Origin: JALNYB01 sp963676235
GTDB taxonomy: Archaea > Thermoplasmatota > Thermoplasmata > Methanomassiliicoccales > Methanomethylophilaceae
Assembly (NCBI GenBank): GCA_963676235.1
Contig: OY781044.1
Coordinates: 1,240,001 to 1,304,000, forward strand
Reading direction: 5' to 3'
Length of the DNA: 64,000 nucleotides
Positions 43,515-52,147 of this stretch are shown in pieces. Within the stretch, counting starts at the first letter, position 1; every line of letters starts with the position of its first letter. The notes under the pieces are model-generated. The model was not told the origin of the DNA. It saw nothing but the letters and a program-made list of their open reading frames with translations, and ran no database searches. Position numbers and translations under genes: made by a program.

Positions 43515-44776
43515 TTTTTCAACTCCACTTTTTTGATCTCTGCATTTATTATCCCATCTTTCATTCTGATGTTTATATCAGAACCGATTCTTACGGCGGT
43601 TGCCGATGTCAATGTTTTTCCTTTACTGTCTGTGATGAAACTATATCCTCTTCCGAGAACTCTGTAAGGATTCAATCCTTCCAGGCGTTTCGAGTATTGA
43701 TCTATCGCAGACCTGCCGTTATCGACTATATTCTTTGCAAGAGGTTCCAGTCTGGAATCCAGTACAATGTATTTTCTACGCATCACCTCTACTTTATCTT
43801 TCAGGGATGATGCCATTCTAGATGATATCTCATCGAGACGCATTGAGTACATGGCAACCCTTTCTTCTGCACGTTTTGGAGATAGTTTAGAATCTAGGAT
43901 GTTGAACCTGCTCCTCATCTTATCAATGACATTGAATAGTGATCTGGTCAGTCTAATGGTGTCAGTGTCTAATTGTTTGATGACCTCTTTGCGGTCTCTC
44001 AGGGCGATCTCTGCTGCTCCGGTAGGAGTAGGTGCTCTCACATCGGCAACCAGGTCAGCAATGGTGAAATCTGTTTCGTGACCTACGGCAGATATTATGG
44101 GAACCTTGGAAGCTGCGATCGCCCTTGCGGTGAGTTCCTCGTTGAATGCCCAGAGATCCTCAATGGAACCTCCACCTCTTCCCACTATTATGACATCCAC
44201 TCCTGCTTTGTTCAGGAGTTCTATTCCCGCTGCGATGGATTCTGCCGATCCTTCTCCTTGTACTTGTGCAGGTGCGAGAAGTATATCGGCAGGAAATCTT
44301 TGTCCGGATGTTGTGATGATATCATGAATCACAGCTCCTGTGGGAGATGTGACAACTCCTATGATTTTAGGATAAATCGGAAGTTTCTTCTTTTTAGACT
44401 GATCGAACAATCCTTCTGCTTCCAATTTCTTTTTCAAAGCTTCATATGCTAAATATAGGTCTCCGACACCGGATCTCTTCATAGTTTCTACAATGAATTG
44501 ATAGGATCCGCGCTCAACATATAGGTCCACATGTCCGAACGCAGTGACCTTTATGTTGTCTTGAGGTTCAAAATCTATTCTTCCGCGTGAGGATTTGAAT
44601 AATACTCCGCGTATCTCACTTCCATTATCTTTTAATGTGAAATAATAATGGCCAGATGAATATTTCTTCAAATTGGATATTTCGCCCAGTACCCAAACAT
44701 CATTGATTGCAGGTGAACTTGTTATTATCGATTTTACTCTCGTGTTCAACTGAGTTACTGTTATGGTCTCTGCCAT
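43511..44776 (-). CDS. xseA: Exonuclease VII large subunit
   Basis: A 421-residue XseA. The N-terminal OB fold (VWVLGEISNLKKYSSGHYYF) is followed by the catalytic domain with KKLPIYPKIIGVVTSPTGAVIHD, DVIIVGRGGGSIEDLWAFN and AVGHETDFTIADLVAD, then a coiled-coil region and the C-terminal RGYSFITD segment. Exonuclease VII degrades single-stranded DNA to oligonucleotides in repair. Forms the xseAB operon; divergent from ech. Confidence 0.95.
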   Translation of the reverse strand: MAETITVTQLNTRVKSIITSSPAINDVWVLGEISNLKKYSSGHYYFTLKDNGSEIRGVLFKSSRGRIDFEPQDNIKVTAFGHVDLYVERGSYQFIVETMKRSGVGDLYLAYEALKKKLEAEGLFDQSKKKKLPIYPKIIGVVTSPTGAVIHDIITTSGQRFPADILLAPAQVQGEGSAESIAAGIELLNKAGVDVIIVGRGGGSIEDLWAFNEELTARAIAASKVPIISAVGHETDFTIADLVADVRAPTPTGAAEIALRDRKEVIKQLDTDTIRLTRSLFNVIDKMRSRFNILDSKLSPKRAEERVAMYSMRLDEISSRMASSLKDKVEVMRRKYIVLDSRLEPLAKNIVDNGRSAIDQYSKRLEGLNPYRVLGRGYSFITDSKGKTLTSATAVRIGSDINIRMKDGIINAEIKKVELKK

Positions 44777-44854
44777 CAGAACAGTATAAGCATTGGGTGT
44801 ATATTATCGCTTATACTTTGCTCATAAGATAGTCAAAGAACCTAAAACGCGATT

Positions 44855-44867
44855 GTATTTATATTTT
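44855..44867 (+). promoter_or_regulatory. Candidate ech operon TATA box
   Basis: GTATTTATATTTT is centred 25 bases before the ATG at 44886, which would make that ATG a leaderless start. Confidence 0.45.
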
Positions 44868-44885
44868 CAAATGGGATATCTGGTC

Positions 44886-46799
44886 ATGTACTCCGTTTTC
44901 TTTTTGTTGCTGTTTCCAGCATTGATGGCCGTTTTGTTATTGCTGGTCAAGAATGATAAGTTAAGAGGAGCAATTGTAATTTCTGGGGCCATTACAATAA
45001 TGGCCGCTTCGGTGTATGTAGCATTAGAATTTTTGAAAGATGGTACAACATATTTCAATTTTGAAAGTGAGATGCTTAATTGGTTTATGTTGGCTGTAGA
45101 GATCATTCTGTGCGCAGCAGTCATATATTTAGGAATAAAATATAAAAAATACCTCGCGTCGATTCTCTCTTTAGTTCAAGCGGTATTTTTGGTGTGGTTT
45201 GAGATCACATATGCACACGAGATAAATGTATCGAATAATCTGTATATTGATCAATTCTCAATAATAATGATACTTATAATTGGTGTGATTGGAAGTTTGA
45301 TATGTATCTATTCTCTCGGATATATGCGTGATTTTCAAGAACACCATGCAGGTGAGAAGGACAGGAGGCCCTGGTTCTTTTTCCTGATGTTCATATTCCT
45401 TTCTGCTATGTTCGGCATAGTGACATCCAACAATTTGATGTGGTTTTTCTTCTTTTGGGAGGTAACAACACTGTGTTCGTTTGCCCTTATCGGTTTTACA
45501 AAGACCGAAGAAGCAGTGAAAAATTCTTTCAAACAGATAATCTTGAATCTTGTGGGAGGTATAGCACTAATACTGGCCATAATCGTGTTGGGTACACAGT
45601 ACGACGTTATGGAATTCGACATTCTTCTGAGAATGGATTCCAATGCGATGTATGTTATGTTGGCCGTCGGACTGTTCTCAATTGCAGGAATAACAAAGGC
45701 AGCATTGATGCCTTTCCACAGTTGGCTTCTTGGTGCGATGGTAGCTCCCACTCCGACATCTGCATTGCTGCATTCATCCACAATGGTGAAAGCAGGAGTA
45801 TTCCTTATTTTGAAACTATCGCCGATGTATGGCAATAATGTCGTCGGTTATATGGTGATGTGCATCGGAGGGTTAACATTCCTACTTGCATCTATGGCCG
45901 CAATATCCCAAAGTAATGCCAAGAGAGTACTGGCCTATTCTACGATAGCAAATCTTGGACTGATAGCGGCATGCGGAGCAGTAGGCACATACGAGGCTCT
46001 TTGGGCAGGAATGATGATCTTGATCTTCCATGCTGTCACAAAGTCTATGTTGTTCCTATGTGTTGGTACCGCCGAACATCATATCGGTAGTAGGGATATA
46101 GAGGACATGGATGGGTTGTTCTCAAGAATGCCTAAACTGTCCGCTTTAATGATCATAGGTATATCGGGCATGTTCTTGGCGCCTTTCGGTATGTTGATAT
46201 CTAAGTGGGCTGCTATGATATCCTTTGTCAATTCTGAGAATCTTGTTCTCATCTCATGCATATGTTTTGGTAGCGCAGTCACCATATTCTATTGGGGGAA
46301 ATGGCTTGGAAAGATGGTCGCCGTGGTCGCAAACAGTAAGGATATCGAAGAGACCGTCCATAAGGAAGAGTGGTTTGTATTGGGATTGCTGGCCACGTTG
46401 GTTATTGCGATATGTTTCTCTTTCCCGTTGATCTCATCTGAAGTATTGTCCCCATATTTGTTGTCAGTTTTCGGACAGCCAGTTAATCCAATATTCGCAA
46501 CGTTCGGAATAGCATACGTTTGTGTATTATTGGGAATGTTGGCACTTCTTGTGGTGGTTCCGATTCCGTTCTTCAACAAGACTAAGAAGAAGGTCAGGAA
46601 TAATTACATGTGCGGTGTGAACAATGGTGATAACCAATCATATTCTGGTTCAATGGGAATGAGCGTTAACGTGTCGATGAGGAACTGGTACATGGAGGAT
46701 TGGTTTGGTGAGGATAGGATAAACAAGATAGGTCTTGTCATAACAACGGTTACAATCATTGTAGCTTTTGCATTAATACTTGGAGGCGTGACATCATGA
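44886..46799 (+). CDS. echA: Ech hydrogenase membrane subunit A
   Basis: About 637 residues, NuoL/MrpA-like antiporter subunit with about 15-16 transmembrane helices; it should move Na+ or H+ when ferredoxin is oxidised. Conserved charged residues lie in WFFFFWEVTTLCSF and in KAALMPFHSWLLGAM. The frame is open back to 44793; ATG at 44886 is preferred by the TATA box 25 bases upstream and by beginning directly in the first membrane helix, with ATG at 44871 as alternative. First of six overlapping genes (echABCDEF). Its stop overlaps the echB start (ATGA). Confidence 0.92.
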   Translation: MYSVFFLLLFPALMAVLLLLVKNDKLRGAIVISGAITIMAASVYVALEFLKDGTTYFNFESEMLNWFMLAVEIILCAAVIYLGIKYKKYLASILSLVQAVFLVWFEITYAHEINVSNNLYIDQFSIIMILIIGVIGSLICIYSLGYMRDFQEHHAGEKDRRPWFFFLMFIFLSAMFGIVTSNNLMWFFFFWEVTTLCSFALIGFTKTEEAVKNSFKQIILNLVGGIALILAIIVLGTQYDVMEFDILLRMDSNAMYVMLAVGLFSIAGITKAALMPFHSWLLGAMVAPTPTSALLHSSTMVKAGVFLILKLSPMYGNNVVGYMVMCIGGLTFLLASMAAISQSNAKRVLAYSTIANLGLIAACGAVGTYEALWAGMMILIFHAVTKSMLFLCVGTAEHHIGSRDIEDMDGLFSRMPKLSALMIIGISGMFLAPFGMLISKWAAMISFVNSENLVLISCICFGSAVTIFYWGKWLGKMVAVVANSKDIEETVHKEEWFVLGLLATLVIAICFSFPLISSEVLSPYLLSVFGQPVNPIFATFGIAYVCVLLGMLALLVVVPIPFFNKTKKKVRNNYMCGVNNGDNQSYSGSMGMSVNVSMRNWYMEDWFGEDRINKIGLVITTVTIIVAFALILGGVTS

Positions 46800-47665
46800 A
46801 TGCGCTATATCTAGCATCGATGATAAGTTATATCGTCCTCGCACCTGTTTTTGGATTAATTTTGGCAGGATTGGATAGGAAAGTCAGTGCCAGAATGCAA
46901 CGCAGAGTGGGTCCTCCGGTGGTTCAGCCGTATTATGATGTAAGAAAACTGATGGAGAAGGATCAGGTCACAGTTAACAAGGTACAAGATTTCTATGTAT
47001 TTTGTTTCTTATTATTCGTGGTGATAACAGGTTGCATCTTCTTTGCAGGAGGAGATCTTTTACTTGTAGTATTCACGTTGACATTGGCGAATATGTTCCT
47101 TGTGTTAGCCGCGTATTCGTCTAATTCTCCATATTCACAGGTGGGTGCCGAAAGGGAGCTCTATCAGATGATGGCCTACGAGCCGATGGTACTGCTTACA
47201 ATGATCGGATTCTATTTGGCAGTTGGAAGCTTCAATGTTTCGGACATCTTGAATGGTGACAAGATGCCGATCGTCACCATGGTTGGTATATTCGTTGGAT
47301 TCCTGTTCATATTGACAATCAAATTCAGGAAATCGCCGTTCGATCTCAGCATGTCGCATCATGCCCATCAAGATATAGTAAAAGGTGTCACAACGGAATT
47401 CTCGGGGAGGACTCTCGCGTATGTGGAGATAGCCCACTGGTATGAGAACATAATGCTTCTTGGTATTGTATTCTTGTTCTTCTGTAATGGAACATGGTGG
47501 GGATATCTAACAGGTGCAATCATTGCAGTGGTCTCATTCTTTTTAGAGACATTCATAGATAATAGTTTTGCAAGAATGAAATGGCAGGTAGCACTAAAGA
47601 GTTCCTGGGTAGTGGCAATATTGTTCGGATTGATCAATGTGGCACTATTGATATGGGTGTTTTAA
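46796..47665 (+). CDS. echB: Ech hydrogenase membrane subunit B
   Basis: A 289-residue NuoH-like membrane subunit with about eight transmembrane helices. The quinone-module-type loops RKVSARMQRRVGPPVVQPYYD and YSQVGAERELYQMMAYEP are well kept. It anchors the hydrophilic hydrogenase arm to the membrane. Coupled to echA and 12 bases ahead of echC. Confidence 0.94.
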   Translation: MNALYLASMISYIVLAPVFGLILAGLDRKVSARMQRRVGPPVVQPYYDVRKLMEKDQVTVNKVQDFYVFCFLLFVVITGCIFFAGGDLLLVVFTLTLANMFLVLAAYSSNSPYSQVGAERELYQMMAYEPMVLLTMIGFYLAVGSFNVSDILNGDKMPIVTMVGIFVGFLFILTIKFRKSPFDLSMSHHAHQDIVKGVTTEFSGRTLAYVEIAHWYENIMLLGIVFLFFCNGTWWGYLTGAIIAVVSFFLETFIDNSFARMKWQVALKSSWVVAILFGLINVALLIWVF

Positions 47666-47677
47666 GGAGGTGTAAAT

Positions 47678-48124
47678 ATGTCATACTTAACAAAATCGCC
47701 ATGGATAATTCATTACGATGGTTCAAGTTGCAATGGATGTGATATCGAGGTATTGGCCTGTCTAACTCCTATGTACGATCTTGAAAGATTCGGCATTGTC
47801 AATACGGGCAATCCTAAACATGCGGACATATTGTTGATCACAGGTTCGATCAATGAACAGAATCGTGATGTTGTAAAACAGATATATGAACAAATGCCAG
47901 AGCCCAAAGTGGTTGTGGCAATCGGAATATGTGCAACCAGTGGTGGAGTATTCAAAAAATGTTACAACATCCTGGGCGGTGTTGATAAAGTGATACCCGT
48001 GGACATATATGTTCCAGGATGTGCCGCCAGACCTGAGGCGATAATAGATGGGGTTGTAAAGGCGTTGGGAATACTCGAAGAAAAGAGCAAGGTTCTTCAC
48101 AACAAGGGAGGAAAGGTTCAATGA
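47678..48124 (+). CDS. echC: Ech hydrogenase small subunit C
   Basis: A 148-residue NuoB-like [NiFe] hydrogenase small subunit. SSCNGCDIEVLAC, the GICATSGG segment and VPGCAARPE supply the four cysteine ligands of the proximal [4Fe-4S] cluster that passes electrons to the Ni-Fe site in EchE. The strong ribosome site AAGGAGGTG precedes the ATG. Overlaps echD by 4 bases. Confidence 0.95.
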   Translation: MSYLTKSPWIIHYDGSSCNGCDIEVLACLTPMYDLERFGIVNTGNPKHADILLITGSINEQNRDVVKQIYEQMPEPKVVVAIGICATSGGVFKKCYNILGGVDKVIPVDIYVPGCAARPEAIIDGVVKALGILEEKSKVLHNKGGKVQ

Positions 48125-48492
48125 CAAGATCACAAGAGGTGCAGGAGATAACAGAGATACCTTATTCAGATCTTCCAATGAAAGCCAAGGAGCTTGCGGA
48201 TGACGGATACAGGACAGTGCAGATATGTGCAACTTCCAAGGATGGAAAGACAGAGATACTGTATTCTTTTGATAAGGATTTTAAAATGATAAATTATAGA
48301 GTAAATGTACCGAATGAAATGAGGGTCCCCAGTATAACAGGTTCTTTCTGGTCTGCTTTTATTTTTGAGAACGAGGTGCACGATCTTTTCGGCATAGAGT
48401 TTACAGATCTCGTTTTGGATTATAAGGGTAATTTCTTCAAACTCTCATCCAAAACACCATGGAAGACAGAAGCCAAAAAGGAGGTGCAATGA
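48121..48492 (+). CDS. echD: Ech hydrogenase subunit D
   Basis: A 123-residue NuoC-like subunit without metal ligands. The motif FWSAFIFENEVHDLFGIEFTD near the C-terminus is the conserved core of the 30-kDa subunit family. Structural partner of EchE. The 3' end carries the echE ribosome site. Confidence 0.92.
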   Translation: MTRSQEVQEITEIPYSDLPMKAKELADDGYRTVQICATSKDGKTEILYSFDKDFKMINYRVNVPNEMRVPSITGSFWSAFIFENEVHDLFGIEFTDLVLDYKGNFFKLSSKTPWKTEAKKEVQ

Positions 48493-49574
48493 TGGGTAAG
48501 AGAACAATTGTACCATTCGGTCCGCAGCATCCAGCATTACCGGAACCGATACATTTGGACCTTGAACTTGAAGATGAAAAAGTGATAAGGGCCGTGCCAT
48601 CCATAGGTTATGTGCACAGAGGTCTGGAGAAGCTCGTAGAACAAAACGACTACCAGCTCATGTGCTATGTAATGGAGAGAGTATGTGGTATCTGCAGTTT
48701 TGGACACAGTTGGGGATACGCTGCCGCTGTGGAAGGATTGATGGATATCGAGGTTCCGGAGAGGGCAGAACATCTTCGTACGATTTTCCATGAGCTCTCA
48801 AGGATGCATAGTCATCTTCTATGGTTGGGTCTTTTGGCGGATGCTATGGGATTTGAAAGTCTCTTCATGCATTGTTGGCGGTTACGCGAGTCGATACTCG
48901 ACATATTCGAAAAATCGACAGGAGGCAGGGTCATTCTATCTTTTACCAAGATCGGAGGCCAGTTCAAAGACATTTCCAAGGAGTCTCTCGCAGAGATAGT
49001 CATAATACTGGAGAACATGAGGAAAGAATTATCGGTAGTAACCAACGTTTTCCTCGACGATACCTCAGTTAAAAATAGGATGTGCGGTGTAGGAAAACTA
49101 TCCAAAGAGGACATCATGAAGCTCGGTGCTATCGGTCCCACAGCAAGAGGTTCAGGAGTTAACAATGACGCTAGATGTTTGGATTTGGGAAAATACAAGG
49201 AACTGGGATTCAAGCCGATACTCGAAACCGATGGCGACTGTTATGCCAGATGCAAGGTGAGGGTCAGGGAGGTATTCCAATCTATGGACCTCATAATCGA
49301 AGATATAGAGAACATACCGGAGGGTCCTGTGAACATCCCAGTCAAGGGGATGCCCCCGGCGGGGGATTTCATCGCCAGGATAGAACAGCCCAGAGGGGAG
49401 GCGTTCTATTATGTCAAAGGCAATGGTACAAAGTATCTTGACAGGGCTCGTGTTAGAACACCTACGAATGCGAACATACCGATACTGGTTAAGGTCCTTC
49501 AGGGATGTTATCTGAACGATGTGACCATGATGGTAATGACGATCGATCCATGTATCAGTTGTACGGAGAGATGA
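48492..49574 (+). CDS. echE: Ech hydrogenase large subunit E (Ni-Fe catalytic subunit)
   Basis: About 360 residues, NuoD-like hydrogenase large subunit. Both nickel-binding cysteine pairs are present: RVCGICSFGHS in the N-terminal part and DPCISC at the C-terminus, so it should be a true hydrogenase rather than an Fpo/Nuo-type subunit. Only the peptide CTER follows the final motif, as in Ech enzymes that need little or no C-terminal processing. The start at 48492 follows AGGAGGTG with a five-base gap; ATG at 48489 is adjacent. Confidence 0.95.
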   Translation: MGKRTIVPFGPQHPALPEPIHLDLELEDEKVIRAVPSIGYVHRGLEKLVEQNDYQLMCYVMERVCGICSFGHSWGYAAAVEGLMDIEVPERAEHLRTIFHELSRMHSHLLWLGLLADAMGFESLFMHCWRLRESILDIFEKSTGGRVILSFTKIGGQFKDISKESLAEIVIILENMRKELSVVTNVFLDDTSVKNRMCGVGKLSKEDIMKLGAIGPTARGSGVNNDARCLDLGKYKELGFKPILETDGDCYARCKVRVREVFQSMDLIIEDIENIPEGPVNIPVKGMPPAGDFIARIEQPRGEAFYYVKGNGTKYLDRARVRTPTNANIPILVKVLQGCYLNDVTMMVMTIDPCISCTER

Positions 49575-49576
49575 AC

Positions 49577-49936
49577 ATGGGGTCATTCAAGATAGGCGGG
49601 ACTGTGTTATCCAGTGCTTTCAAGAGACCGTCTACCAGATTATATCCAACAGTTCCTAGAAAGTGGCAGGATAGTACAAGAGGACATGTGGAGATCGATC
49701 CAGAACAATGTATACTGTGTGGGATATGTGCTAAGAAGTGCCCGGCAGATGCGTTGACTGTGGACAAAGCCGCCCGTACATGGACCATAGATAGGATGTC
49801 ATGTGTTCAATGCAGGAGTTGTGTCGAATCTTGTCCCAAGAAATGTCTTGCGATGAAAAATGAGTACACATCGCCGAATGCCAAGAAGGTAATAGATACA
49901 GTGAATATTCCAGAGAAGGTAAAGAAAGAAGAGTAA
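49577..49936 (+). CDS. echF: Ech hydrogenase ferredoxin subunit F
   Basis: About 119 residues, NuoI-like, with two [4Fe-4S] motifs, CILCGICAKKCP and CVQCRSCVESCP. It receives electrons from reduced ferredoxin. ATG at 49577 follows GGAGAG; ATG at 49571 overlaps the echE stop and is an alternative. Last gene of the operon, giving a complete six-subunit Ech complex. Confidence 0.94.
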   Translation: MGSFKIGGTVLSSAFKRPSTRLYPTVPRKWQDSTRGHVEIDPEQCILCGICAKKCPADALTVDKAARTWTIDRMSCVQCRSCVESCPKKCLAMKNEYTSPNAKKVIDTVNIPEKVKKEE

Positions 49937-50024
49937 AGACCATTGGATAATTCTCAATACTTTTGTTCTTATACCATCAATGCAGAATATTCACTTTGTA
50001 GTACTTATCTCGTGAATAATTCCA

Positions 50025-50034
50025 ATTATATACA
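50025..50034 (+). promoter_or_regulatory. TATA box of the thioesterase-like gene
   Basis: AATTATATAC is centred about 25 bases before the GTG at 50054, which has no ribosome site, suggesting a leaderless GTG start. Confidence 0.5.
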
Positions 50035-50053
50035 AGTCCAATAATACACTGGT

Positions 50054-50485
50054 GTGGATATAGAAACATTGAAAGGCCTTGTTTGTTCAGAGTATCATGA
50101 TAAACTAGATTGCATCCTTGTCATGTGTAATGCACCATATGCTAGAGCTGCAGGATTAGAACTCGTCAATATCACAAAGGATTGTGTTAAGATGAAAAAG
50201 ATAATTCTTCCTGAGGATCTTAACAGCAACGGTGTTGTTCATGGGGCTGTTTCTTATGGATTGATAGATCATACCTTTGCAATAGCGGATAATATCAAAA
50301 ATGATGGTGTGGGTCAGTCGTGTAACATAATATATCATAGACCATGTAAAGGTCCAATAATGCAGACAGAATGCTGTCTAATCAATGAGTCTAAGTCTTT
50401 GGCGATCTACGATGTAAGACTCTTCTGCGAGGGAAAGCTTATTGTCTCTGCAACGTGTACTGCATTTAGAATAAGGAAAGATTGA
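50054..50485 (+). CDS. PaaI-like hotdog-fold thioesterase
   Basis: A 143-residue hotdog-fold protein of the PaaI/acyl-CoA thioesterase type. SNGVVHGAVSYGLIDHTFAIA is the family signature with the central helix, followed by the strand pairs SCNIIYHRPCKGPIM and LIVSATCTAFRI. It probably hydrolyses an aryl- or acyl-CoA; the PaaK-like ligase at 5930 makes such thioesters, but the genes are far apart. GTG start supported by the TATA box. The next gene begins 2 bases after its stop. Confidence 0.82.
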   Translation: MDIETLKGLVCSEYHDKLDCILVMCNAPYARAAGLELVNITKDCVKMKKIILPEDLNSNGVVHGAVSYGLIDHTFAIADNIKNDGVGQSCNIIYHRPCKGPIMQTECCLINESKSLAIYDVRLFCEGKLIVSATCTAFRIRKD

Positions 50486-50487
50486 AC

Positions 50488-50931
50488 ATGGATCAAAATA
50501 AATGTCCTTACTGTGGAGTATTAATTCCAACGAATAGTCTTACATGTCCGAAATGTTTCAAGAACATTCCGCGCGAAGACACATCCAAGAAAGAAGAATA
50601 TATCATTCATGATGAGCCGAAGTCATCTCAGACCAAGTCTAAGAAGAATGATTTTACATTATTCCTTGCAATAATCCCCGCATTCGTAGGAATATTAGGT
50701 CTTAATCAGATAATTCACGATCCTAAAGACAGTAAAGGATACATGTATCTCATAATAGGATTGATATTGTTCATAACATCAGTTGTTCTATTCGTCAACA
50801 TTTGGCATAATGGCATATGGTCAGCATTTTTCATGACGATTGCATGGATAATGATAAGTTTCATCTACATCATCGCAGCGATAGGGGTTTTGATCGATGC
50901 AATAATGGGATCTGTCCTCAGGATCTTTTGA
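50488..50931 (+). CDS. Zinc-ribbon membrane protein, unknown function
   Basis: About 147 residues: an N-terminal zinc ribbon (CPYCG...CPKC), a charged linker of about 35 residues, then three or so transmembrane helices (FTLFLAIIPAFVGILGL, YLIIGLILFITSVVLFVNI, IAWIMISFIYIIAAIGVLI). Such small zinc-ribbon membrane proteins are common in Thermoplasmata; no function can be assigned. Probably co-transcribed with the hotdog gene. Confidence 0.78.
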   Translation: MDQNKCPYCGVLIPTNSLTCPKCFKNIPREDTSKKEEYIIHDEPKSSQTKSKKNDFTLFLAIIPAFVGILGLNQIIHDPKDSKGYMYLIIGLILFITSVVLFVNIWHNGIWSAFFMTIAWIMISFIYIIAAIGVLIDAIMGSVLRIF

Positions 50932-50933
50932 AC

Positions 50934-51491
50934 TCAATATTTCCCCTTTGCTCTGAGTTCTATCATCAATGCAGATGCCATCGCTGCGAGATCCACCGCA
51001 CGTCTGTTCCTTCCTACATTTGCAGGATCGTCGGGCAGTAGGCGTTTGTATGCTTTTCTTATGATGAATGGTTCATCTTCTGGCAGTTTGCATCTTAGAC
51101 TGATAGGCATTCTAAGAGATATACCGGGCATGATGGATGTTTCATAAGTTATGTCCCAAGGGGCGCATATCATATATTTTCCGAATTCCTGTCTTATGTC
51201 GTAACACGCGACAGTTTTACCTTTTATTATGCGAAGTACTTCTTCAGCAACTTTTTTTTCAGGTTCTCCGCCATAGAGTTCTTCTGCATAGACATTGAAG
51301 TTCTCTGAAATATAATCCAATTTCTTTTTGCCAAGATTCTTCGGATCATAATAGACCATGCTGTTGTATACTGTCTCGAAATCTTTATTTTCAAGGTCTA
51401 CTGCACATATTCCGATGTCTATGATCTCGTCATACGGGTATCCATCTGGTCCGGATGTGAGAGTCTCTACGACATAGACTTTGTCTGCCAT
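50934..51491 (-). CDS. DEDDh-exonuclease-fold protein lacking catalytic residues
   Basis: A 185-residue paralogue of the intact exonuclease at 60271-60885; both share IDVVVDVGICKVDLE-like and PWDI/PWNL segments and a closing MASxLMIE helix. The catalytic residues are changed: motif I DTET is ETLT (Asp to Glu, Glu to Leu, near residues 9-12), motif II NTEYD is DIRQE, and in motif III the HxxxxD pair reads RRAVDL. It therefore probably binds rather than cuts nucleic acid, or acts as a partner. Convergent with the zinc-ribbon gene. Confidence 0.7.
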   Translation of the reverse strand: MADKVYVVETLTSGPDGYPYDEIIDIGICAVDLENKDFETVYNSMVYYDPKNLGKKKLDYISENFNVYAEELYGGEPEKKVAEEVLRIIKGKTVACYDIRQEFGKYMICAPWDITYETSIMPGISLRMPISLRCKLPEDEPFIIRKAYKRLLPDDPANVGRNRRAVDLAAMASALMIELRAKGKY

Positions 51492-51563
51492 GTTTGACGG
51501 ATAATCGGGGAAGTAATTGTACTTTCGCTATGAAATATGAAATAGAAATATAGAAAAGAAAGG

Positions 51564-51588
51564 TCGCTGTCTGTAGAACGGACAGCGA
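51564..51588 (-). terminator. Terminator after the 4-helix membrane protein gene
   Basis: TCGCTGTC (51564-51571) and GACAGCGA (51581-51588) form a perfect 8-bp stem. On the minus strand it is followed by a T-rich tract and lies 8 bases after the gene's stop codon. Confidence 0.6.
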
Positions 51589-51595
51589 TTTGAGT

Positions 51596-52036
51596 TTAGA
51601 TTTTGAAGAATTCCTTAACCCTCGGACGGAACAGATAGTACAATATGACTAACGAGATGACCAACAAGATGATGTTCATCGCTCCGGCGGTGAATATCAT
51701 CACTATGCATGATATTGCACTGATGGCGTAGATGATGATACCGAGATACCAAACTATGCTCCAGCCGTTTAGGAATCCGAATGCTATCACAGCATATATG
51801 AATCCTACAACAATTAGTATTATTCCGGTTCCGAGACTGATGTAGTTAGTAATGTCTTGAAGCGACGGAGGATCTTTTGTTTGAAGAGAATCATAGATTG
51901 CCTTTGCAATATCGTTTACAAAGTTCATATGGAACGTTGAGCCAATAAGGCAAATGATGCCTGCGATGATTAGTATTATTGCAACTAATGCAGTCAATGC
52001 ACCAATAATTGTTATTAGTATAGGGCGTTCAGCCAT
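51596..52036 (-). CDS. Four-helix membrane protein, unknown function
   Basis: A 146-residue integral membrane protein with about four transmembrane helices (ITIIGALTALVAIILIIAG, LGTGIILIVVGFIYAVIAF, YLGIIIYAISAISCIVMIF, and NIILLVISLVILYYLF) and one extra loop of about 40 residues between helices one and two. No catalytic or binding motif. The N-terminus MAERPILITIIG resembles widespread small archaeal membrane proteins of unknown role. Confidence 0.78.
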   Translation of the reverse strand: MAERPILITIIGALTALVAIILIIAGIICLIGSTFHMNFVNDIAKAIYDSLQTKDPPSLQDITNYISLGTGIILIVVGFIYAVIAFGFLNGWSIVWYLGIIIYAISAISCIVMIFTAGAMNIILLVISLVILYYLFRPRVKEFFKI

Positions 52037-52116
52037 GGGAATACTATCGAAGTAATAGTAGATAATCCTTCACTCATTTTTGCATGCCTACATTTTCTAG
52101 TTGGTCTTTGTTCGGG

Positions 52117-52127
52117 TTTTTATATTT
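52117..52127 (+). promoter_or_regulatory. TATA box of the addBA-like operon
   Basis: TTTTTATATTT is centred about 26 bases before the ATG at 52148, consistent with a leaderless transcript. Confidence 0.55.
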
Positions 52128-52147
52128 CTAAGACGTCATCGATAATT

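Noticed and set aside
44793..44885. Longer N-terminus for EchA starting at the TTG at 44793
   Set aside because: The extra 31 residues are polar and basic, contain the likely TATA box and are not expected in this membrane subunit.
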